Assembly: GCA_040397235.1 (NCBI GenBank)
Contig: JBBAWH010000006.1
Coordinates: forward strand, 11,329 to 75,328
Length of the DNA: 64,000 nt
DNA from: Limnocylindrus sp040397235
GTDB lineage: Bacteria > Chloroflexota > Limnocylindria > Limnocylindrales > Limnocylindraceae
Direction: 5' to 3'
The position numbers were made by a program, and so were the translations under genes. The notes below the pieces were generated by a model that did no database searches, was not told where the DNA came from, and worked only from the letters and a program-made list of their open reading frames with translations. Below are positions 58,427 through 64,000 of this stretch, in pieces; position 1 is the first letter of the stretch; every line of letters begins with the position of its first letter.

Positions 58427-59827
58427 ATGGACGCGGAGCAGTTCAAGGCGGTCAACCTGATCAGCGACCCGATCCACGGCTATATCGAGCTCACAAAGCG
58501 CCTCACCCCTGAGGGTGCAGCCGCCACCGGCTACGCCACCGAGGAGGCGGCCGAAGAGGATCTGCTCGACAGCCCGTGGCTACAGCGTCTGCGCCGCATC
58601 AGCCAGCTGCAGAGTGCACGCTGGGTCTTCCCCACCGCCGAGCACAGCCGCTTCTCGCATGGCCTCGGCGTCATGCACGAGGCCGGCCTCTGGGCGCGGC
58701 ACCTCTACTCGTCACTTGCGACACGACTCACGAACGACGGCGAAACTCCACCAAGCGAAGGACTCGTCGTTGAGACGCTGCGCGTCGCTGGTCTTCTGCA
58801 CGACGTTGGCCACGGGCCCTTCGCGCACTTCTTCGATCACGCCGTTCTTGAAGCCTTCCCTGCTCCAGCTGATCCGCGCCGACCGAAGGGGAAGCGCCTC
58901 GCGCATGAAGATCTCTCCGCGCTGATCATTGAGCGCGAACTTGCGCCGATCATCACCAAGCTACGTCGTGCGCCCGGCGACTCGGCCGCGCGCGACGCGT
59001 TCGCCGCCACAGAGTCGATTGATCCACGCTGGGTCAGCTTCCTGATCTCGAAGCCACCGCTTGAAGATGCAACAGTCCCCGCCTGGGTGCGCATCATGCA
59101 GCCGCTCCTCTCGGGCGTCTTCACCGTTGACAACCTCGACTACGTGCGACGCGATTCCTACATGACCGGCGTGCGCACTGCGGCGGTCGACGTGGAGCGA
59201 CTTCGTCACTACAGCTTCATTGGCGCGCGCGGCCTCACGCTGTACGAGCCAGCGGTTGGCGCACTCGAGTCATTCCTCGGTGCGCGACAGTTCCTCTATC
59301 AGCAGGTCTACCTGCATCGCACCGTGCGCGGCATCGACCTCGACATGAAGGAGGCGTTCGCGCCAGGGATTCGCGCCATCTTTGGCGACACCTCGCCGGC
59401 CGACGACCTAGCCGCCTATTTGGAGCTCGACGAGTACACCCTGTTGCACCAGGCCGCCCGCTGGTCGCGCGGGCAAGACCTCTCGCCGAACCCGCAGCCG
59501 AAGGACGGCACCGTCACCCCCGCCGTGGCGGACGCCTGGCGCGCCGTGCTCTTCCGCAGCCCCCGCTGGCAGATGGAGGACGAGCTCCGCGCCGACTACT
59601 TTGAGGAGCCGCTCCCGCACGATCTCGCTGACCGGCTCGGTACCCCGATCCCTGGGGAGGTCGAGATCGACGTCGCCTACTGCGACCCCCGGCACGTGGA
59701 GGGTGATGCCGCCGACCGCCTGCTGGCGGTCGAAGGGCCCAACGGCCGAGAGGGGCGCCCCATCTCAAGCCTATTACTGAAACTACCTCTGTTTTCAGTG
59801 GTCGCTAGGCGCTACCGTCGCAGGTAA
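58427..59827 (+). CDS. HD-domain phosphohydrolase, dGTPase/SAMHD1-like
   Basis: The 466-residue protein has ISDPIHGYIEL near the N-terminus, SRFSHGLGVMHEAG (first metal histidine) and LLHDVGHGPFAHFFDH (the HD pair), and a YVRRDSYMTGV segment. These match the YdhJ/SAMHD1-like HD family that hydrolyses deoxynucleoside triphosphates. Nucleotide specificity is not evident. It probably shares a transcript with the WYL regulator. Confidence 0.87.
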   Translation: MDAEQFKAVNLISDPIHGYIELTKRLTPEGAAATGYATEEAAEEDLLDSPWLQRLRRISQLQSARWVFPTAEHSRFSHGLGVMHEAGLWARHLYSSLATRLTNDGETPPSEGLVVETLRVAGLLHDVGHGPFAHFFDHAVLEAFPAPADPRRPKGKRLAHEDLSALIIERELAPIITKLRRAPGDSAARDAFAATESIDPRWVSFLISKPPLEDATVPAWVRIMQPLLSGVFTVDNLDYVRRDSYMTGVRTAAVDVERLRHYSFIGARGLTLYEPAVGALESFLGARQFLYQQVYLHRTVRGIDLDMKEAFAPGIRAIFGDTSPADDLAAYLELDEYTLLHQAARWSRGQDLSPNPQPKDGTVTPAVADAWRAVLFRSPRWQMEDELRADYFEEPLPHDLADRLGTPIPGEVEIDVAYCDPRHVEGDAADRLLAVEGPNGREGRPISSLLLKLPLFSVVARRYRRR

Positions 59828-59839
59828 GGGACCGCCCAA

Positions 59840-59876
59840 CCCTCATTAGAGGGCTGCCTCTCCCCCAAAAGGGAGG
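59840..59876 (+). promoter_or_regulatory. Two hairpins before the subtilase, the second masking its ribosome-binding site
   Basis: CCCTC-ATTA-GAGGG (59840-59853) is followed by CTCCC-CCAAAA-GGGAG (59860-59875). The GGGAGG Shine-Dalgarno of the ATG at 59885 is the 3' arm of the second hairpin. Confidence 0.5.
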
Positions 59877-59884
59877 TGCCCGCC

Positions 59885-62800
59885 ATGAGCCGCCAGTCAC
59901 ACACGGCAACCCCACGAGGAACCCGCCGCACGATCATTTTGATCGCGATGCTGGCAGCAGCCCTGCTCGCGCCAAGCGCGGCAGCTACAACGAGAAAGAT
60001 GAATCCATTTGCAGGGCGCAGCCCAATCGAGAGCAAGGTGCTCCTCCGCGGCGCCGACAAGAACGGCACCCTCCACCTGGTCGTTACCCTTCGCACCCCA
60101 GGCATCGGCGCACCACGCTCCGCTGGTGGTGCTGCGCAACCGTTTGCGTTGCAGGGCGCCCAGATTCGCGAGCGCATCAGCGCCCGCGCAGCAGTCACCG
60201 CTCTTGGCGGCACGGTGAATGCTGAATACCGCTACCTCTTCAACGGACTGCGCGTTCACATTCCTGCCTCGCAGCTCGAAGCGCTTCGAGCCAACCCACA
60301 CGTTGCCGACGTTCAGCTCGTGACCCGCTACAAGCGAATGACCGTCACCGGCGGCGCAGTAAGTGGCCGTGGTGGCGCAACGCCATCCAATGGTGGCGCA
60401 GCCACCGAAGTTCAGGCGAAGAACGTCTGGGCGCAGACCGCAACATCAAAGGCCGGCACCGGCTACGGCGTGAAGGTTGCCGTGATTGACACGGGTATTG
60501 ACTACACCCATGACGACTTTGTCCGCAACGGCAATGTCACCTTCCCAACCGCGAAGGTCCGCGCGGGCTACGACCTTGTCGGTGATGACTACGCGCCTGG
60601 CGAGGGTGGCCTCGCTGAGTTGCCACAGCCAGATAGCGATCCAATGGATTGCTCGATCGACGATGGTGGCGGCCACGGCACGCACGTCGCAGGCACCATT
60701 GCCGGCTACGGCATCAAGTCCAACGGCGATACCTACGGCATTGCTTCTACAGAGCGATACACGAGCACCCTCGACACTTCGACGTTCATACTTGCTCCAG
60801 GAATGGCTCCGCTTGCATCGCTGATTGCAATTCGCGTCTTCGGTTGCGATGGATCAACAGAGCTCACCGCAGACGGCATTGAGAAGGCGGTCGCCCTTGG
60901 GGCGAAGGTGATCAATCTCTCCCTTGGCTCGCCGTACGGCATCAAGGGTGGCGCTGAACAGGCTGCGATCAACGCCGCTGAGAAGGCGGGCGTGACCGTG
61001 GTCATCGCCGCAGGAAACGACGGCGATCAGCCGTTCCTCGTTGCCTCACCTTCTACGGAAGATGGCGCGATCTCGGTTGCCGCGCTCGATGACCGAGCGT
61101 CGTACCCAGGGGCCAAGCTCACGTTGGGCTCCGCGGTTCTTGGCGGGGCTAGCCCCGTCGCATTCTCAAACACCAATGTGTTTGATCTCACCACCTCAGT
61201 TTCAGGTTCCATTAACAGCCTGTTCACCATCGCGGATCCAGCCGCGTATTCACTCGGGTGCCCCGCTACGGGAGATGACGGCGCTACCTACACCCCTGAC
61301 TGGGCATCGGGTGATTTCACGGGCAAGATCGTTATCTTGCGCCGCGGCACCTGCACCTTCAAGGAGAAGGTGAACGCCATGATTACAGCGGGCGCCTCGG
61401 GGGTCATCATCTTGCAGCGACTGGATGTGACCGACGGGTCATACCCTCCATTCCAGGGCGTAGATACGCCAACGGCATTGATTCCAGTACTCATGCTCGA
61501 CGCGACCGGCGAGACTGCGCTCGTCGCAGCCCTCACCAACGTCGCAACTCCGCTAGAGGGTACGGCAGTCACCATCTCCGCGCTCGCAGCAGGCATCGCG
61601 AATCCGAACTATCACACCGTCGCAGACTTCTCATCGGGTGGACCGCGCTGGGGCGACCTTGCGCTGAAGCCTGAGCTTGCGGCCCCTGGCGTCGACATCG
61701 TGTCGGCCGCTTCGGGAAGCACCGATGGCGTTGCCTGGTTCAGCGGCACCTCGATGGCAACCCCCGTGGTTGCTGGCGTGGCGGCGCTGGTTAAGCAGGC
61801 CAATCCAACATGGACCCCTGCACTGATCAAGTCGGCGCTTATCAATACTGCGAAGTCGGTTGGCAGCAACGTCTTGCTCCGCTCCGTCGGTGCCGGTCGC
61901 GTTAATGCCCTCAACGCCGTCAAGGCGAAGGTCACGATCGATGCGGGGCCGAACGCCACGATGAGCTTCGGCATGGTCTACGGCGACGCGGCCGCGACCC
62001 TCACGAAGAGCCAGAAGTTCATCGTCAAGAACAACGGCACCACCACCGCGAGCTATAAGTTCGCTGCTGCGGCTGCCGCCGGGTTCACGATCCCGAGCGG
62101 CGTCACGGTGAAGATCTACAACGGATCGTCGCTGGTGGGGAGTACAACAATCATTAGCTTGGGCGCGGGGGCGTCAAAAACCTTCACGGTCAAGCTGGTT
62201 GCCACCGCAGCGGCGCAAGAGAACTTTGGCGTAGCCAACTCGTTCAACGTGATGATTACGGGCACATCGAGCGGTAAGCCGTCGCTGCGGCTGCCAGTGT
62301 TCGCCATGTTCCAACAGGTCGAGAAGTTCGCCTTTGCGGCTTCGGTCGGATCAAGCCGCTACGATCTCACCTACTCCCTGACGACCGGAACGTCTCAAAG
62401 CCGGGAAATCTATACATATGTCTGGTTGGCCCGCGACGCTCGCGAGCGCATCGGCAATGGAGCCGACATCAAGAACATTGGTGTAAACGCAGTAGATATT
62501 CCTGATGGCTCTGCCGGAGCAGGCACAGGCTGGTGGGAAACCGCCGCGGCGGGAAAGTTTGAGATGGTAATCACCAGCTGGGATCTAATGTCGAATCCTG
62601 CACTGAACGAGTGGGATATTGAACTCGACACGAACGATGACGGTGTCGGCGATCAGGTCATCGTGCTCGCCGATACGGGCTTGGTGAACACCGGCTACGC
62701 CGATGGAACCCTTGGTTGTTTCTACGTCGATACCCTCAATTGGCTTACCGGGGGGGCGGGCCAGATTTACGACTTTGTGGATTACGGGGAGTGTGAAACG

Positions 62801-63187
62801 TATGTAAATCCTGTTACATCAGTGGTTTCGTTCTCAATTAATACAGGTTGGCTCTGGGGTGACAACGAAGGCCCGAATTTCAGAGTGACGAGCTACAACG
62901 GCGGCGGCTGGGATTCAGACTCGTCAGGGAACGATTGGCTCTACGTCGATCTTGATCAGGTCGCAAAGGGGTCAAGTGGCCAGGCCGTTACAGATATCAC
63001 CATCTCCTCTGGTGCATCGTCCGGTGGAGCGACAGAGTGGCTCCCTTCGTTCTCGGTGGCGAGCGGAGCGGGAACAGGGGTGGGCAAGGATGGAACGACG
63101 CTGAGCCTCGGCTGGTTCTTCTGGAATGAGTTCAACGCGGGAGCAAGCTCAGAGATCTACGAGGTCCTGATCCCGCCCGCTGAGTAA
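59885..63187 (+). CDS. Secreted subtilisin-like serine protease with PA domain
   Basis: The roughly 1100-residue S8 protease has a Sec signal peptide (cleavage near residue 35) and a propeptide-like segment to about 150. The catalytic triad is Asp202 (AVIDTGIDYTHDDF), His264 (GGGHGTHVAGT) and Ser623 (SGTSMATPVVAG). A protease-associated domain is inserted at about 440-560 (GKIVILRRGTCTFKEKVNAMITAGASGVIIL). A long C-terminal beta-rich region of about 430 residues follows, lacking an obvious anchor. ATG 59885 has GGGAGG upstream. It probably degrades extracellular protein. Confidence 0.9.
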   Translation: MSRQSHTATPRGTRRTIILIAMLAAALLAPSAAATTRKMNPFAGRSPIESKVLLRGADKNGTLHLVVTLRTPGIGAPRSAGGAAQPFALQGAQIRERISARAAVTALGGTVNAEYRYLFNGLRVHIPASQLEALRANPHVADVQLVTRYKRMTVTGGAVSGRGGATPSNGGAATEVQAKNVWAQTATSKAGTGYGVKVAVIDTGIDYTHDDFVRNGNVTFPTAKVRAGYDLVGDDYAPGEGGLAELPQPDSDPMDCSIDDGGGHGTHVAGTIAGYGIKSNGDTYGIASTERYTSTLDTSTFILAPGMAPLASLIAIRVFGCDGSTELTADGIEKAVALGAKVINLSLGSPYGIKGGAEQAAINAAEKAGVTVVIAAGNDGDQPFLVASPSTEDGAISVAALDDRASYPGAKLTLGSAVLGGASPVAFSNTNVFDLTTSVSGSINSLFTIADPAAYSLGCPATGDDGATYTPDWASGDFTGKIVILRRGTCTFKEKVNAMITAGASGVIILQRLDVTDGSYPPFQGVDTPTALIPVLMLDATGETALVAALTNVATPLEGTAVTISALAAGIANPNYHTVADFSSGGPRWGDLALKPELAAPGVDIVSAASGSTDGVAWFSGTSMATPVVAGVAALVKQANPTWTPALIKSALINTAKSVGSNVLLRSVGAGRVNALNAVKAKVTIDAGPNATMSFGMVYGDAAATLTKSQKFIVKNNGTTTASYKFAAAAAAGFTIPSGVTVKIYNGSSLVGSTTIISLGAGASKTFTVKLVATAAAQENFGVANSFNVMITGTSSGKPSLRLPVFAMFQQVEKFAFAASVGSSRYDLTYSLTTGTSQSREIYTYVWLARDARERIGNGADIKNIGVNAVDIPDGSAGAGTGWWETAAAGKFEMVITSWDLMSNPALNEWDIELDTNDDGVGDQVIVLADTGLVNTGYADGTLGCFYVDTLNWLTGGAGQIYDFVDYGECETYVNPVTSVVSFSINTGWLWGDNEGPNFRVTSYNGGGWDSDSSGNDWLYVDLDQVAKGSSGQAVTDITISSGASSGGATEWLPSFSVASGAGTGVGKDGTTLSLGWFFWNEFNAGASSEIYEVLIPPAE

Positions 63188-63211
63188 CACGCAGTCGCCC
63201 TCGCGCGGCGC

Positions 63212-63252
63212 AACGGGACGTCACCTCGAAAGGGGTGGCGTCCCGTTTTTTA
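63212..63252 (+). terminator. Intrinsic terminator of the subtilase gene
   Basis: A 14-bp stem (one G-T pair) starting AACGGGACG and closing with CGTCCCGTT is followed by a T-run and TAT, 24 bp after the stop codon. Confidence 0.93.
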
Positions 63253-63272
63253 TGCGGGGTGAGTGGAATGGC

Positions 63273-64000
63273 TTAGCGGTTCTCCCGTAGCCAGCCCAAC
63301 ACGAGCGACATCGAGCGACAGTCGGCGGCGTTGTACTCGGTGCCGGAACGGAAGTAGTCGTAGTCGGCGAGGCGCTTCCCTTCGGCAGCAGCGCGGGCAT
63401 CGGCGGTGTATGCCGCGGCCATGGCGCCCATGCCGTCAGCGGGACCATCGCCCCATGAGACATCGATGAGCCCCTCGGCGCGCATCGCCTTGGCGATGTC
63501 TTTGAGGCCGAAGCCGTAGGCGCCGCGCACGCTGACCGGCACCTTGTAGACGAGCTCGTCGAAGGCATCGAACCAGCCGATCTCGTCGGGGAGCGACCAG
63601 GTGGGGTGACGACCGGCGGCGGAGTCGGCGGCGGTGAAGAGGAGGTTTCGCTCAGCGGGTGACCAGTGCACGATGCGTGTCGCATCCCAGGTGAGGTTGA
63701 GCGACGTGCGCCAGGCGCCCATGAAGGCGACCCACGCATCGAGTACCGCGCGCTCTGATTCGGCGTTCAGCCGATCGCCGCTCCACTGCCCGAAGGCGGG
63801 GAACCACGATGCGTCTTCAGCGCGTGGCGTGAAGAGGCGCTCCCCCACGTTGGCACCAGCCGCGGTGGCGGCAGCGATCTCGGCGGTGGTTGGCTCGCGT
63901 CCATCAATAGACACGAGGCAGCCGATCTGGAAGATGCACGTGGCACCGCCAACGCTCGGCAGCTTGGTGAAGTCGTCGTTCAGGTTCCCCGAGTTCTCGA
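63273..64000 (-). CDS. Partial RNase H-like / TM0106-type nuclease, C-terminal part
   Basis: The minus-strand frame is open to the window end, so about 240 C-terminal residues are visible and the N-terminus is missing. The order DDFTKLPSVGGATCIFQIGC, WSPAERNLLF, GFGLKDIAKAM and NAADCRSMSLVLGWLRENR resembles the RNase_H_2 domain at the end of TM0106 RecB-like putative nucleases, where the last Asp and the Tyr-Asn pair are conserved. A GTG at 63914 is in frame, but homology continues upstream of it, so it is not the start. Confidence 0.65.
   Translation of the reverse strand, partial: ENSGNLNDDFTKLPSVGGATCIFQIGCLVSIDGREPTTAEIAAATAAGANVGERLFTPRAEDASWFPAFGQWSGDRLNAESERAVLDAWVAFMGAWRTSLNLTWDATRIVHWSPAERNLLFTAADSAAGRHPTWSLPDEIGWFDAFDELVYKVPVSVRGAYGFGLKDIAKAMRAEGLIDVSWGDGPADGMGAMAAAYTADARAAAEGKRLADYDYFRSGTEYNAADCRSMSLVLGWLRENR

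Overview
The window is GC-rich, gene-dense bacterial chromosome with no rRNA, CRISPR array or recognisable transposase. Adjacent genes are very often coupled by GTGA, ATGA or TAATG stop/start overlaps. At least ten transcription units carry a -10-like hexamer ending 5-8 nt before the start codon, which implies widespread leaderless mRNAs. Several features suggest a streamlined, aerobic, possibly aquatic Chloroflexota-type bacterium (for example the Limnocylindria): a split b6/subunit IV cytochrome complex with cupredoxin fusions, CtaG, a 2-oxoacid:ferredoxin oxidoreductase, and YkoE/ECF thiamine uptake. This placement is inference; no taxonomic marker gene is present.

1-18.1 kb holds branched-chain amino-acid synthesis. 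A minus-strand operon ilvB-ilvN-ilvC-leuA-leuB-cimA-pheA is preceded by a candidate leaderless 39-codon leader peptide, mutually exclusive hairpins and an intrinsic terminator (a putative attenuator). An aldehyde dehydrogenase follows it. Divergently placed are leuC-leuD-ilvD, a small membrane protein and an M20 peptidase; an eda-like aldolase and an FAD oxidoreductase lie between the two groups.

18.1-22.2 kb holds a MarR regulator facing fabD and two consecutive fabF-type ketosynthases.

22.2-29.9 kb is the accessory part. It contains a photolyase-like protein with its domains in reversed order, an SDR, and a four-gene cassette: a secreted 126-aa protein, an ABC ATPase and two polytopic membrane proteins. 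The cassette is bracketed by the intact 3' end of copA and a second, about 89% identical copA 3' remnant, which is the footprint of an insertion that duplicated the end of copA. The two best-supported start sites in this block (SDR and the secreted protein) have strong Shine-Dalgarno sequences, unlike the leaderless units around it.

29.9-41.8 kb holds MGMT, an M24 peptidase, KorAB with a ferredoxin nearby, a methyltransferase, YHS and CtaG proteins, a fusion of two subunit-IV-like membrane modules to a cupredoxin, a TlpA-like lipoprotein, tRNA-fMet, rhodanese, DUF2203 and tRNA-Lys.

41.8-49.0 kb holds a respiratory operon: a GltD-like flavoprotein with ferredoxin domains, cytochrome b6, subunit IV, Rieske, a cytochrome c/cupredoxin fusion, and a membrane-anchored kelch propeller. 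Together these could carry electrons from NAD(P)H or ferredoxin and quinol to periplasmic copper and heme carriers.

49.1-64 kb holds peroxiredoxin, a TPP-riboswitch-controlled thiamine operon (TPP kinase, YkoE, and a single-chain ECF ATPase-ATPase-T protein), a HAD phosphatase, a GIDE-like membrane protein, a class V aminotransferase, a C26 hydrolase, a WYL regulator, an HD phosphohydrolase, a large secreted subtilase, and a nuclease-like gene cut by the window end.
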